Positions 8,838 to 17,491 of a stretch of DNA of 64,000 bases are shown one piece after another. The position numbers and the translations under genes were made by a program. Source of the DNA: JAXLXE01 sp046328115 (GTDB lineage Bacteria; Chloroflexota; UBA6077; JACCZL01); contig JAXLXE010000004.1 of NCBI GenBank assembly GCA_046328115.1, forward strand, positions 558,001 through 622,000, in the 5' to 3' direction. The first letter of the stretch is position 1; every line of letters begins with the position of its first letter. The notes beneath the pieces are model-generated. The model had not been told where the DNA came from. It saw only the letters and a list, made by a program, of their open reading frames with translations, and did not search any database.

Positions 8838-10478
8838 CTACTTGAAGACGGAGTACTGGAAGTCCTTCTGGGTGATGAACTCGATCAGCGCGGGCACGCC
8901 CTCCTGGGTCTTCTGGATACCGCGCCTGATCGCCGGCACGATGTCCTTGGGATCCGTCACGCGCTCGCCGTAGCCGCCGAACGCCTTGGCCATATCCGCG
9001 TAGTTCCCGCTGATGTCGGTGCTGCGGTACTTCTCAGTAGCCTGCTGCATGATGGGTAGCTCGATGGCCATGGAGAAGTTGTTGCTCAGGATGGAGAGGA
9101 TCGGGATCCGCTCGCGCACGGCGGTCTCGAAATCCATGCCGGTGAAGCCGATGGCCGCGTCACCCCAGAAGTTCACGCAGAGCTTCTCCGGGTGTGCCAG
9201 CTTGGCACCCATCGCTAGGCCCAGGCCGTAGCCTAGCTGGGTAGTCTTGCCCCAGCCGATGTAGCTGAGCGGAGCGGTGCATTTCCAGAAAGGCGAGATC
9301 TGGTCGCGCGGGCTGCCGGCGTCGTGGGTGACGATGGTGTTGGCCACGTCCACCGTGTGCAGCAGGTCCCACATCACGCGGTAGGGCGAAATGGGCGCGC
9401 TGTTGTCGGTGAGTTTGGGGGTCCACTGCTCCACCCAGGCCTCGTTGGTCTTCTTGATATCCGCGGCCAGCGCGTCCTTCCGCCCACGTGCCTTGCCGCC
9501 GGTGCGCTCCTTCACCGCGGCGATCAGCGCGTCCAGCGTGAGCGCGGCATCGCCAACGAGCACGTACTGCGCCTCGATGTCCTTGTTAATCTCGTTCGGA
9601 TCCAGCGTGGCGTGGATGTAGACCTTGTCCTTGGTGGGCATGGTCAGGCCGTAGTTGGTCCGAGTGAAGCTGCAGCCGATGCCGAAGACCACGTCCGCCT
9701 CGTTGAGGTACTTGTTGACCGCGGCCGTGGTGGATCGCCCGCCCGAGCCGAGTGCAAGGGGGTGCTCCTCTGAGATGGCGCTCTTGCCCTGGAGGCTGGT
9801 GGTCACCGGCGACTCGAGTAGCTCGACAAGCTCTTTGAGCTGTGCCCAGGCCTTGGCGTAGTGCACGCCCTGGCCAGCGTAGATGACCGGACGCTTGGCG
9901 TTGACCAGCACCTCGGCCACGCGATCAACGTCGGCCGGGTCGGGGCCAAACCGGTGGCGGGTGGATGGCACGTAGTGGATGGGCTCCGCCACGTCCTCGC
10001 CGTACAGGTCGATCGGTATCTCGATCATCGCCGGGCCCGGTCGTCCATTCTTGACGCGCGTAAACGCTCGGCGCAGGGCAGGGACAATCTCCGAAGCGAC
10101 CTGGATCTGCTCCACGGACTTCGTGACGTGCTGGAAGTTCAGCTTGGCACTGAAGTTGGGATCGATCTGGTTCAGCGTTCGCGGAAATCCGCCGGGAAAG
10201 ACCACGATCGGCACCGAGTCCGCGTAGGCCTGGGCCACGCCGCCGAAGGCGTTCTCGGTGCCTGGTCCGTGCTGCATGGTGAAGACGCCAATGCGGTCAC
10301 CGGAGGTGACCCGGCTCACGGCATCCGCCATGTGGAGGCCAACACGCTCCTGACGGACGATGATGGTGCGGATGTCCGCCGCCGCGGCATGCTCAATGAT
10401 GTGGTTGACCGGGTAGCCGATCAGGAAATCGACTCCCTCGCGCTTCAGTATCTCCGCGACTACAGACGGTACCTTCAC
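8838..10478 (-). CDS. Thiamine diphosphate-dependent enzyme, acetolactate synthase-like
   Basis: The 546-residue protein has the three-domain layout of the ThDP/POX family. The N-terminal pyrimidine-binding domain carries the catalytic Glu in 'IIVRQERVGLHMADA' and 'MQHGPGTENAFGG'. A central domain follows ('KRPVIYAGQGVHYAKAW'). The C-terminal PP domain has the GDxx motif 'NFWGDAAIGFTGMDFETAV'. Candidate reactions are 2-oxoacid decarboxylation, carboligation or oxalyl-CoA-type chemistry; the substrate is not evident and no small regulatory IlvN subunit is near. The start is GTG at 10478, preceded by GAGGAGAG seven bases upstream. A second, distinct ThDP enzyme lies 2 kb away on the same strand. 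Confidence 0.82.
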   Translation of the reverse strand: MKVPSVVAEILKREGVDFLIGYPVNHIIEHAAAADIRTIIVRQERVGLHMADAVSRVTSGDRIGVFTMQHGPGTENAFGGVAQAYADSVPIVVFPGGFPRTLNQIDPNFSAKLNFQHVTKSVEQIQVASEIVPALRRAFTRVKNGRPGPAMIEIPIDLYGEDVAEPIHYVPSTRHRFGPDPADVDRVAEVLVNAKRPVIYAGQGVHYAKAWAQLKELVELLESPVTTSLQGKSAISEEHPLALGSGGRSTTAAVNKYLNEADVVFGIGCSFTRTNYGLTMPTKDKVYIHATLDPNEINKDIEAQYVLVGDAALTLDALIAAVKERTGGKARGRKDALAADIKKTNEAWVEQWTPKLTDNSAPISPYRVMWDLLHTVDVANTIVTHDAGSPRDQISPFWKCTAPLSYIGWGKTTQLGYGLGLAMGAKLAHPEKLCVNFWGDAAIGFTGMDFETAVRERIPILSILSNNFSMAIELPIMQQATEKYRSTDISGNYADMAKAFGGYGERVTDPKDIVPAIRRGIQKTQEGVPALIEFITQKDFQYSVFK

Positions 10479-10706
10479 CGATGTCTCTCCTCAGGCAGAG
10501 TGGATGGCGCTGCGAGTTACGTGGAGCGAACGGCGCGCCGGCTAACGGCGCGGACCGCGCCTGGCTGGCCTGTCACTCGGACATGCGTCTCGCGCGGGGA
10601 GGGTACGCCCCTGATGGCCGATCGGTCAACTCGCTGACGTGGCAGGCGTGCTGGTCCCACGAGAACGATTTGACCCAGCTAAGCTAATTCTGGCCGGAGG
10701 CGCGCG

Positions 10707-10955
10707 ATGGCGACCGTCAACATGCACGAAGCGAAGACGAACCTGTCCCGGCTGATTGCGCGCGCCGCCGCCGGCGAAGAGATCATTATCGCCAAGGCAG
10801 GAAAGCCCATGGCTCGCCTGGCGCCGATTGACAGCTCCGCTCCACGGCGGCCCTTTGGCCAGCTCAAGGGGAAGTCTTGGATGGCGGATGATTTCGACGC
10901 ACCATTGCCCCCTGATCTGCTCGCGTTGTTCTATGGAGAGTCCGAAGAGTCGTGA
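10707..10955 (+). CDS. Phd/YefM-family antitoxin
   Basis: This 82-residue protein opens with the Phd signature 'MATVNMHEAKTNLSRLIARAAAGEEIIIAKAGKP' (positions 1-34), a beta-helix DNA-binding fold, and has a Pro/Asp-rich C-terminal tail of the sort that wraps the toxin. It would neutralise a cognate PIN RNase and repress its own promoter. GGAGG precedes the ATG by about seven bases. Its stop overlaps the GTG start of the toxin frame by four bases (GTGA), the usual antitoxin-toxin coupling. The antitoxin looks intact, the toxin does not. Confidence 0.85.
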   Translation: MATVNMHEAKTNLSRLIARAAAGEEIIIAKAGKPMARLAPIDSSAPRRPFGQLKGKSWMADDFDAPLPPDLLALFYGESEES

Positions 10956-11412
10956 GACTCCTGCTGGACACGAACGTGTTCCTCTGGCTCCTCGCGGACA
11001 GCGTGCCAGTTAGTCCAGACGTACGAGACATGGTGTCTTCGGCCGCGTCGCCGGTGCATGGGGAATCGCCATCAAAGTCTCTAACGACAAGCTCACCGTG
11101 CCGCGCGACACGGCGGATTGGGCGCTACGGCTGCTTGCGGCCAACTCACTCGTGGCGCTGCCAGTCGTGCTTCGAGTCGAGACTCTGCCATTTCGCTATC
11201 GTGACCGGTTCGACCCTCTTCTTTTCGCGCAGGCTATCGCGGAAGATCTTACGATCGTCACCGGCGAGCGTAGCTTGAGAGCTATCCCGTCTCGGTTATT
11301 CGCTGCTATCGGTTATTCGCTGCTAAGAGTCTCGACCGATTCGACACGGCTACAATGGGGCCCGCTGATACCCTGCCGCGCGCCGCGGCTCGGAGGAGCC
11401 CCATGTCTGTAG
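10952..11412 (+). pseudogene. Frameshifted PIN-domain toxin (VapC-like)
   Basis: The first frame starts at GTG 10952 with the PIN opening 'LLLDTNVFLWLLADS', including the first catalytic Asp, but loses homology after about residue 40. From about 11068 the second frame continues the same domain: 'WGIAIKVSNDKLTVPRDTADW', then 'LPFRYRDRFDPLLFAQAI' (the RDxFD acidic motif) and 'LTIVTGERSL'. A one-base loss near 11055-11070 joins the two. The block usually read as 'WEIAIK' is 'WGIAIK', so a catalytic Glu is also gone. The second frame runs on past the usual family end to 11412, overlapping the next gene. Probably an inactive toxin, unless the frameshift is a sequencing error. Confidence 0.72.
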
Positions 11413-12419
11413 GCCCAGCCACCGCCGACACCGTCTACGAGCCGGTCCCTCTCTGGGCAAAGATCCCCCACGGGATCTGGATGAAGGAAGCCACGTCCGT
11501 TGGCGTGGATTCAGACGACCGCGTCTACGTGTTCAACCGCGGGAACATGCCGGTCCTGGTGTTCGACCGAGACGGCAACCTGGTGGACATGTGGGGGAAC
11601 GACGACCCGTACCAGGGCACCGAGCTATTCGAGGATCCGTACGGCAACATGATGCCGCGCTGGAGAGGCTCGCGCTTCATGCGCGCCCACGCCATCTTCG
11701 TAGACCACGAGGACAACCTCTGGCTGGTGGACGACGCGGGCAACATGATCACCAAGACGGACAAGAAGGGCAACGTCCTGATGCGGATCGGCAACGGGAT
11801 CCCATCAGCATTCCAGAGCGGCGATCCGTTCAACCGCCCTACGGACGCCGTGGTGAACCCACGGACGGGCGACGTGTTCATCTCAGACGGCTATCGCAAC
11901 TCGCGGGTGCACCGTTACGACCACAAGGGCAACCACATCCTGTCCTGGGGGACGTCCGGTACCGATCGGGGCGAGTTCAGCCTGCCCCACAACATCTCGA
12001 TGTTCGGTGACGAGGCGGTCATCGTGTGCGATCGTGAGAACCACCGGGTGCAGGTGTTCTCGCTGGACGGCAAGGTGATCACCGGCTGGCACGCGCACAA
12101 GGCGGTGGCCGTGTGCCAGGGCAGAGGCTCTGACACCAACGTGTACGTGGCAGAACAGGGGCCCCCGCCGGTCCAGCACAACGTGCCCAACGTTGGCCAC
12201 AAGATCCAGATCTACAACCGCGACGGGATGCGCCAGACCAGGATTGGCGCCACGCTTCCCGGCGAGCACCCAGACCAGTTCAACTGGCTCCACAGCGTAT
12301 GCACCGACTCGCGGGGCGACATCTACGCGGCCGAGGTGTCATACGTGGAGGTGGGCAGCAAGCTTTCACCGCCGCGGGAGCTGGTGAGTTTGCGGAAGTG
12401 GCGACGCGCTCGGGGCTGA
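11403..12419 (+). CDS. NHL-repeat beta-propeller protein, peptidylglycine lyase-like
   Basis: This 338-residue protein contains successive NHL-type repeats: 'SVGVDSDDRVYVFNRGNMPVLVFDRDG', 'HAIFVDHEDNLWLVDDAGNMI' and 'ISMFGDEAVIVCDRENHRVQVFSLDG', quoted as separate blades. Annotation pipelines often name this group after the alpha-hydroxyglycine amidating lyase because of the shared fold, but the reaction is unproven. No signal peptide is visible, so it is probably cytoplasmic. GGAGGAG at 11392-11398 fixes the ATG at 11403. It ends at a strong hairpin facing a convergent ThDP enzyme. Confidence 0.75.
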   Translation: MSVGPATADTVYEPVPLWAKIPHGIWMKEATSVGVDSDDRVYVFNRGNMPVLVFDRDGNLVDMWGNDDPYQGTELFEDPYGNMMPRWRGSRFMRAHAIFVDHEDNLWLVDDAGNMITKTDKKGNVLMRIGNGIPSAFQSGDPFNRPTDAVVNPRTGDVFISDGYRNSRVHRYDHKGNHILSWGTSGTDRGEFSLPHNISMFGDEAVIVCDRENHRVQVFSLDGKVITGWHAHKAVAVCQGRGSDTNVYVAEQGPPPVQHNVPNVGHKIQIYNRDGMRQTRIGATLPGEHPDQFNWLHSVCTDSRGDIYAAEVSYVEVGSKLSPPRELVSLRKWRRARG

Positions 12420-12427
12420 CGTGGCAA

Positions 12428-12450
12428 GGGTCGGCGCCAGGCGCCGACCC
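12428..12450. terminator. Hairpin between convergent genes
   Basis: GGGTCGGCGCC and its reverse complement are separated by one base (effectively a 9-bp stem with a 5-base loop). The hairpin is centred between the stops of the NHL protein (plus) and the ThDP enzyme (minus). Its position suits a bidirectional terminator, though it lacks a T-run. Confidence 0.6.
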
Positions 12451-12462
12451 CACTCAAGCGGC

Positions 12463-14226
12463 CTAGATCGGCTCCAGGATCACGTCCAACACCGCCGCCC
12501 GTCCGTGACGGATCTCGTTAAGTCCGCGTTTGATCGCCGGCAGCAGCTCGTCCGGATCATCCACGCGCTCGCCGTACGCGTGGCAGCTCCGAGCCAGCGC
12601 CGCGTAGTCTGGCGGGGTGTTGAACCGAACGCCGGGATACGTGTCCAGCTCAACGGACATGCCCTCTGGGAACAGCTCCTGCACGGGACGCTGCGATGCG
12701 CGGTAGCCGGAGTTGTTGAAGATCACGGTGAGGAATGGCGCCTCCACCTGTTGCGACATCCAGAGCGCCGCGACGGGCGAGTTGAAGACGAACGATCCGT
12801 CCCCGCACATGGCGACGACATCCCGTTCGGGCAGCGCCAGCCGGGCGCCCAGCGCCGCGCCCATCGACCAGCCCAGCCCCGGGCCGCCACCGTAGAGCAG
12901 TGTTCCCGGCTCGTCCCGGCGGAGCTGGCGGAACAGTGACTCGCCGCTGGTGATGACCTCATCCACGACGATCGCATCGTCAGGCACGCTCTCTGCCAGA
13001 GCCGCCGCCAGCCACTCACCCTGAATAGGACGCCGGGTTCGGGCCGCCCGTGACAGCTCAGCGGCCTGCTCGATGCGCTTTGCGCGTACCTGGGCCTGCG
13101 CCTGGCCGCGCGTGGACCAGGTTACCCGCCTCGCAGGAGTCGCCAGACGCTGCACCGCGGCGAGCAATGCGGGCAGCGCCTTGGACGTGTCCGCCATGAT
13201 GGGCAGATCGACCGGGAAACCCCACACGGGTATGGTGGATTTCAGCGGATCCATATCTATCTGTGCCACCCGCGCGGTATCCAGCGGGCGCGCCCGACGC
13301 GGGATCCAGGGCACATCCGTGTCCAGAACCAGAATCGCGTCAGCCTGCTTGAGGGCTTCGGCGTAGCCTTGACCCAGCGACAGCGCGTGGGAGCTGGGGA
13401 AGGAGACCGGTCCCTCCGTGGTCCCCACCGGCATGCCCAGCAGCTCAGCCAGCGCCACCATCTCCGCGACAGCCGCCGGATTACGGCCGACTTTGCCCAC
13501 GATGGCCAGGGGGTGCTTAGCGTCCGCCAGCCAGGCGGCCAGCTCGTCGATCGCCGCCGGATCACCGGTCGGCGAGATCAGGGGCAAGGTGCGGGCGGCG
13601 TGACCTACGTTCACGCCGTCCATTCGGTCCATCAGTACCTCACGGGCGACGGTCATGTACACGGCACCGGCCGGCTCTGAGGCGGCTAGTTGGAAGGCCC
13701 TGGGGATGAGCTGGTAGAGCGTATCCGTCCGCGTGAGCTCGTGCGACCACTTGGAGTAGTTCCGCACGATGCCCATCTGATCTGGCTCATCCTGCTGCCA
13801 TTGGATGTACGCGTTTCGGCCACCGGGCGCGTCGCCCTCCACGGTGTACGGCGCTCGGCCGGCCAGGATCACCACACCACCTTGACCCCGCTGCGTGTTA
13901 TGGAGGTTCCCACCCAGGTTCATGGTGCCCACGTCCACGTGCACCACGACCACCTGCGGGCGCCGCGTGACGGAGAAGTAGCCATGCGCCGCGGCGAGTG
14001 AGACGTTTTCATACAGGCAGGGCACGATCTTCGGCACCCGCTGCCCCATGGCGCCGAGCGCCACCACCGCCTCCTGGAGCGGCGCGGTGTCCGTGCCAGG
14101 GTTGAGGAAGATGTAGTCTGCGCCCGCGGCCGACATGAGCTGGATGATGGCTTCAGCGCCGGTTCTAGCCGGTGCGATGCCGCTGGCAGCGGCCGCGGAG
14201 CTAGCGCGGGAGGGCGTGGCGACCAT
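12463..14226 (-). CDS. Thiamine diphosphate-requiring enzyme, acetolactate synthase-like (587 aa)
   Basis: The ThDP-family architecture is clear. The N-terminal domain has 'LYENVSLAAAHGYFSVTRRPQVVVVH' (catalytic Glu region, two adjoining motifs), the middle domain 'KHPLAIVGKVGRNPAAVAEM', and the C-terminal PP-binding domain 'VAMCGDGSFVFNSPVAALW' followed by 'IFNNSGYRASQ'. It is only distantly like the ThDP enzyme at 8.8-10.5 kb, so the two are not a recent duplication. The substrate is unknown; benzoylformate decarboxylase or acetolactate synthase-type chemistry is possible. GGAGGTGAGCC directly precedes the ATG at 14226. No regulatory subunit is adjacent. Confidence 0.82.
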   Translation of the reverse strand: MVATPSRASSAAAASGIAPARTGAEAIIQLMSAAGADYIFLNPGTDTAPLQEAVVALGAMGQRVPKIVPCLYENVSLAAAHGYFSVTRRPQVVVVHVDVGTMNLGGNLHNTQRGQGGVVILAGRAPYTVEGDAPGGRNAYIQWQQDEPDQMGIVRNYSKWSHELTRTDTLYQLIPRAFQLAASEPAGAVYMTVAREVLMDRMDGVNVGHAARTLPLISPTGDPAAIDELAAWLADAKHPLAIVGKVGRNPAAVAEMVALAELLGMPVGTTEGPVSFPSSHALSLGQGYAEALKQADAILVLDTDVPWIPRRARPLDTARVAQIDMDPLKSTIPVWGFPVDLPIMADTSKALPALLAAVQRLATPARRVTWSTRGQAQAQVRAKRIEQAAELSRAARTRRPIQGEWLAAALAESVPDDAIVVDEVITSGESLFRQLRRDEPGTLLYGGGPGLGWSMGAALGARLALPERDVVAMCGDGSFVFNSPVAALWMSQQVEAPFLTVIFNNSGYRASQRPVQELFPEGMSVELDTYPGVRFNTPPDYAALARSCHAYGERVDDPDELLPAIKRGLNEIRHGRAAVLDVILEPI

Positions 14227-14384
14227 GGCTCACCTCCGGCCCGGCGTGGCCCGCTGGCCGGGCTCAGCTTTCTTTCGACAGGATAGTGGATCGGCGGCGC
14301 GCACACCCGACGCGCCGGTTGCGTGTGGGCCACATCTAAGCCTGACAGCGGCAATTAGGCACGTCGCCTCGTCGCGGTCGCGGC

Positions 14385-14410
14385 GGAGGCGGAGGCGGAG
14401 GCGGAGGCGG
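14385..14410. repeat. GGAGGC hexamer tandem repeat
   Basis: Four perfect GGAGGC units plus a partial one lie in the intergenic space upstream of the ThDP enzyme. The tract is purine-rich on the plus strand and could vary in copy number by slippage. Confidence 0.8.
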
Positions 14411-14417
14411 ATAAAGA

Positions 14418-14436
14418 GCATCGAGCGGCTCGATGC
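14418..14436 (-). terminator. Terminator-like hairpin downstream of MFS gene
   Basis: An 8-bp stem (GCATCGAG/CTCGATGC) with a 3-base loop is followed on the minus strand by TCTTTAT. It lies about 70 bases past the stop of the minus-strand MFS gene and before the ThDP enzyme's promoter region. Confidence 0.5.
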
Positions 14437-14503
14437 TGGAACAACTTCTGGGCGCGGCTTCGTGGTCCGAGGTGGTCGGTAGGCGCTGACGCCCACCGCG
14501 GCC

Positions 14504-15730
14504 TCAGCGCTCGAGCGTCTCTAGTCGCCTGAGCTGGGGAAACCACAAAGCCCACAGAACGGCTACCACTATCGTCCCAACACCGCCGATCACCACGGCG
14601 GGCACCACTCCAAACCAGGCCGCCGTCACGCCAGACTCAAAGTCGCCCAGGTGATTGGATGTCCCGGTGAACATGGCGTTCACGGCGCTCACCCGTCCGC
14701 GCCGCGCGTCCGGCGTCCAGAGCTGGACCAATGAGTGACGGATCACCACGCTGATGGCATTTGCTGCCCCCATGATTACGAGCGCCCCGAGCGACAGAGC
14801 GAGGCTCGTCGACAGACCGAAGATGATGGTGGCCAGGCCGAACACGGATACGGTGCTAAGCAGCGCGATACCAACCGGGTAGGTTGGGACGAACCGCGCC
14901 AGGTACAGCGACATGGCCACCGCGCCAAGGCCTGGAGCAGCGCGAAGCAAGCCCAACCCCCATGGACCCGTCTCCAGGATGTCTCGCGCATACGCAGGCA
15001 GCAGCGCCGTTGCCCCGCCCAGCAACACGACAAAGAGGTCCAGCGAGATCGCGCCAAGGACGATCGGCGTGTTCCAGACGTAGGTAACACCGGCCAGGAG
15101 CGAGTGGGTGGAAATGGGCTCGCGGGCGCCGGACCGCGGGGTCGGCGGTATCAACGCTGCCATGACGCAAGCAACGCCCAGAAATGCCGCCGTGCCGACG
15201 TACACCACGGACGGACCGAGCAGGTAGAGGAACCCCGCCACGGATGGGCCACCGATCCTCGCCATCTGGTTCGCCGTTGCTGCCAGCGCAGTGGCTCTCG
15301 AGAGCAGCTCACGAGGCACCAGGCCGGGCAACATGGCCGACATCGTGGGGTCCTCGAAGGCGCGCGCCGCGCCGACCAGAGCGACCGCGCTCAGAATCAT
15401 CGTTCGGTCCGTGACGCCAATCAGGCTCGACGCCGCAAGTCCGCCAACCACGACAAGCTGAACGCCGCGGCACGTCGCGATCACGAGGCGACGATCCGAT
15501 CGGTCGGCCACCTGCCCCACGAGCAGGGTCAAGGCGAACGTGGGTACGAAGTGCGCGAGGCCCACCAGCCCCAGGTCAAGCGGGTCACCGGTCAGATCGT
15601 AGAGCTGCCAGCCGACCGCGACGGCAAGGAAGTGATTGGAGCCGCCCGATAGCAGGCGGGAGACCCAAAACAGGACGAACGGGCGATGCGCAAAAACGCG
15701 CTGCTGGCCGCGAAGGATGGCCGCGCTCAA
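14504..15730 (-). CDS. MFS transporter, EntS/MFS_3-like
   Basis: About 408 residues with twelve hydrophobic segments. The first is preceded by 'FAHRPFVLFWVSRLLSGGSNHFLAVAVGWQLYDLTGDPLDLGLVGL' (adjoining motifs, residues 10-55), and 'QVADRSDRRLV' is the loop 2-3 signature; both fit the EntS-like exporters. The substrate is unknown. An ATG at 15790 would overlap the upstream VOC gene by 64 bases. TTG at 15730 overlaps its stop as TTGA, a normal coupling geometry, and leaves a short cytoplasmic N-terminus, so it is preferred. Confidence 0.8.
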   Translation of the reverse strand: MSAAILRGQQRVFAHRPFVLFWVSRLLSGGSNHFLAVAVGWQLYDLTGDPLDLGLVGLAHFVPTFALTLLVGQVADRSDRRLVIATCRGVQLVVVGGLAASSLIGVTDRTMILSAVALVGAARAFEDPTMSAMLPGLVPRELLSRATALAATANQMARIGGPSVAGFLYLLGPSVVYVGTAAFLGVACVMAALIPPTPRSGAREPISTHSLLAGVTYVWNTPIVLGAISLDLFVVLLGGATALLPAYARDILETGPWGLGLLRAAPGLGAVAMSLYLARFVPTYPVGIALLSTVSVFGLATIIFGLSTSLALSLGALVIMGAANAISVVIRHSLVQLWTPDARRGRVSAVNAMFTGTSNHLGDFESGVTAAWFGVVPAVVIGGVGTIVVAVLWALWFPQLRRLETLER

Positions 15731-16113
15731 GCCGATCGCTGCTGCGTCTGGGTAACGGAGAGGAGATTCCCGTCCGGGTCTTTGAACCACGCGACGCGAG
15801 CACCACCGGGAGCAGTCCAGATCCCCAGCTCATCCTGACGCATCCACGGGTACTGCTCGAATACGACGCCGCGCAGCGCCAGTCCCCGCACGACCTCGTC
15901 GACATCGGCGACCTGCCAGCCAAGCACTGTATGCGGAGCCGGATTCACCGCCTCCAGCTTCGCAAGCCTTAGCATCGTGCCGGCGGCGTCGAACACCAGC
16001 GCGTACTCCTCGTCCGCCACGAAGCGGAGCCCCAGGATGTCCCGGTAGAAGCACATGGCGTTGGCCGGGCGGGCTGTGGCCGCGAACGCGATGACGGCTG
16101 CCCGTCCAAGCAT
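15727..16113 (-). CDS. VOC-family (glyoxalase/bleomycin-resistance fold) protein
   Basis: About 128 residues with the paired beta-alpha-beta-beta-beta fold: 'RPANAMCFYRDILGLRFVADE' in the first half and 'GARVAWFKDPDGNLLSVTQ' in the second. The C-terminal Glu of metal-dependent glyoxalases ('PDGN.IEL') is replaced by Ser/Val, so it may bind rather than isomerise its ligand. ATG at 16113 is preferred because the fold begins right after it; a longer frame opens at 16143. Translationally coupled to the MFS gene that follows, so the pair might handle one small molecule. Confidence 0.72.
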   Translation of the reverse strand: MLGRAAVIAFAATARPANAMCFYRDILGLRFVADEEYALVFDAAGTMLRLAKLEAVNPAPHTVLGWQVADVDEVVRGLALRGVVFEQYPWMRQDELGIWTAPGGARVAWFKDPDGNLLSVTQTQQRSA

Positions 16114-16161
16114 GGATGTAAGACTAGGGAACGCTGGCCTCACGAGGCAAGCTCCGTTTGC

Positions 16162-16189
16162 TTGGTTCGCGACCTCAGCGGGCTATCAT
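16162..16189 (+). promoter_or_regulatory. Candidate promoter for the dioxygenase gene
   Basis: TTGGTT at 16162-16167 and TATCAT at 16184-16189 are spaced 16 bases apart and end 29 bases before the ygiD-like ATG. Confidence 0.4.
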
Positions 16190-16218
16190 CCTGGCAAGGG
16201 GAAACCGGGAGGGTTCTG

Positions 16219-17001
16219 ATGACCCAGACCACGCGGATGCCGGCCGTTTTCTTTGGCCACGGCAGCCCAATGAACGCGCTAACGACCAACAGCTATACCG
16301 AGGCGTGGCGGAAGTTCGGCGAGAGCATCCCAAAGCCGCGTGCCGTCCTGGCCATCTCCGCCCACTGGTACATCCAGGCCACAGCCGTGACGTCCATGAA
16401 CCTCCCGTCTACGATTCATGACTTCTACGGATTCCCGCAGGAGCTCTACGACCTCAAGTACCCGGCACCAGGGGATCCCGAGCTCGCGGCCGCGCTCAAG
16501 GACGTGGTGGCGCCAATCTGGGTGGGGGAGGACCGCGATAGCTGGGGGCTGGATCACGGCACCTGGTCCGTGCTGCACCACGTGTTCCCTAACGCGGACG
16601 TGCCCGTCATCCAGATGTCGCTCAACATGCTGCAGTCGCCGGAGTACCACGTGGAGGTGGGGCGTCGTCTCAACGCCCTGCGCGATGAGGGCGTGTTGAT
16701 CATGGGCAGCGGGAACGTGGTTCACAACCTCTTCGTGCGGCGGACGGACGGCCCGGATAAGAAGTATGAGTGGGCCTCCAGGTTCGACTCGGATGTCCAG
16801 AAGTTCCTGGTAGAGGGCGATACGGCGGCGCTAGCGAACTACGAGGAACACCCGGACGGGCCGCTGGCGGCGCCCACGCCAGATCACTACCTGCCCCTGC
16901 TGTACGTGGCCGGAATGCGCCGCAATGATGACCCCGTCTCCGTGCTTATCGACGGGCGGGACATGGCGGCTATCTCCATGACCGCGATTCGCGTGGGGTA
17001 A
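16219..17001 (+). CDS. ygiD: Class III extradiol dioxygenase, 4,5-DOPA dioxygenase-like
   Basis: This 260-residue protein matches the YgiD/LigB-type extradiol dioxygenases. Metal-ligand histidines are visible in 'FFGHGSPMN' (His near residue 13), 'AISAHWYI', 'GLDHGTWSVL' and 'GSGNVVHNL'. E. coli YgiD opens the catechol ring of L-DOPA using Fe or Zn; the natural substrate here may be another catechol. A longer frame opens at 16162, but GGGAGGG at 16207-16213 points to the ATG at 16219. It is divergent from the VOC/MFS pair, and a small membrane protein follows. Confidence 0.85.
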   Translation: MTQTTRMPAVFFGHGSPMNALTTNSYTEAWRKFGESIPKPRAVLAISAHWYIQATAVTSMNLPSTIHDFYGFPQELYDLKYPAPGDPELAAALKDVVAPIWVGEDRDSWGLDHGTWSVLHHVFPNADVPVIQMSLNMLQSPEYHVEVGRRLNALRDEGVLIMGSGNVVHNLFVRRTDGPDKKYEWASRFDSDVQKFLVEGDTAALANYEEHPDGPLAAPTPDHYLPLLYVAGMRRNDDPVSVLIDGRDMAAISMTAIRVG

Positions 17002-17041
17002 CCGCTCGGACCGCTCCACGACCAACGTGGAGAGGAGAACG

Positions 17042-17476
17042 ATGGACGATCAGCCGCGACGCTCCTGGTGGAGCCGAAACTGGAAATGGGTAGTCCCGGT
17101 GGGCTGCCTGGGAACGCTGCTGAGCTGTGGCGGCGTCATCGCCCTGGCCTTTTTCGCCATCTACGGCGCGGTCTCCAGCGCCGTGAAAAGCTCGGACGCG
17201 TACAACGACGCTATGGCGGTGGTGCGGGGTTCGGAAGAGGTGCGGGCCGCTCTGGGCGAGCCGATTGAGGCTGGCTTCTGGGTCACGGGGAACATCGAGG
17301 TGAACGGGCCATCCGGCAAGGCGGAGGTGTCCATCCCGCTGTCCGGACCACGGGGGTCAGGCACGCTGTACATCACGGCTACTAAGTCGGCAAATCAGTG
17401 GCAGTATTCGCGCCTGGAGGTCGAGATACCCGGTCGATCGGCGCGGATCGACCTGAGATCGCGGATACGCCGCTAA
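17042..17476 (+). CDS. Small membrane protein with Coa1-like domain
   Basis: 144 residues: a basic, Trp-rich N-terminus, one transmembrane helix (about residues 20-45, 'VVPVGCLGTLLSCGGVIALAF'), then an extracytoplasmic domain. Within that domain, 'VRGSEEVRAALGEPIEAGFW' followed by beta strands resembles the Coa1 (cytochrome oxidase assembly factor 1) family found in many bacteria as a single-pass protein. Function in bacteria is unproven. GGAGAGGAGAACG precedes the ATG at 17042. Confidence 0.7.
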   Translation: MDDQPRRSWWSRNWKWVVPVGCLGTLLSCGGVIALAFFAIYGAVSSAVKSSDAYNDAMAVVRGSEEVRAALGEPIEAGFWVTGNIEVNGPSGKAEVSIPLSGPRGSGTLYITATKSANQWQYSRLEVEIPGRSARIDLRSRIRR

Positions 17477-17491
17477 CGCCGTAGCGACGCT

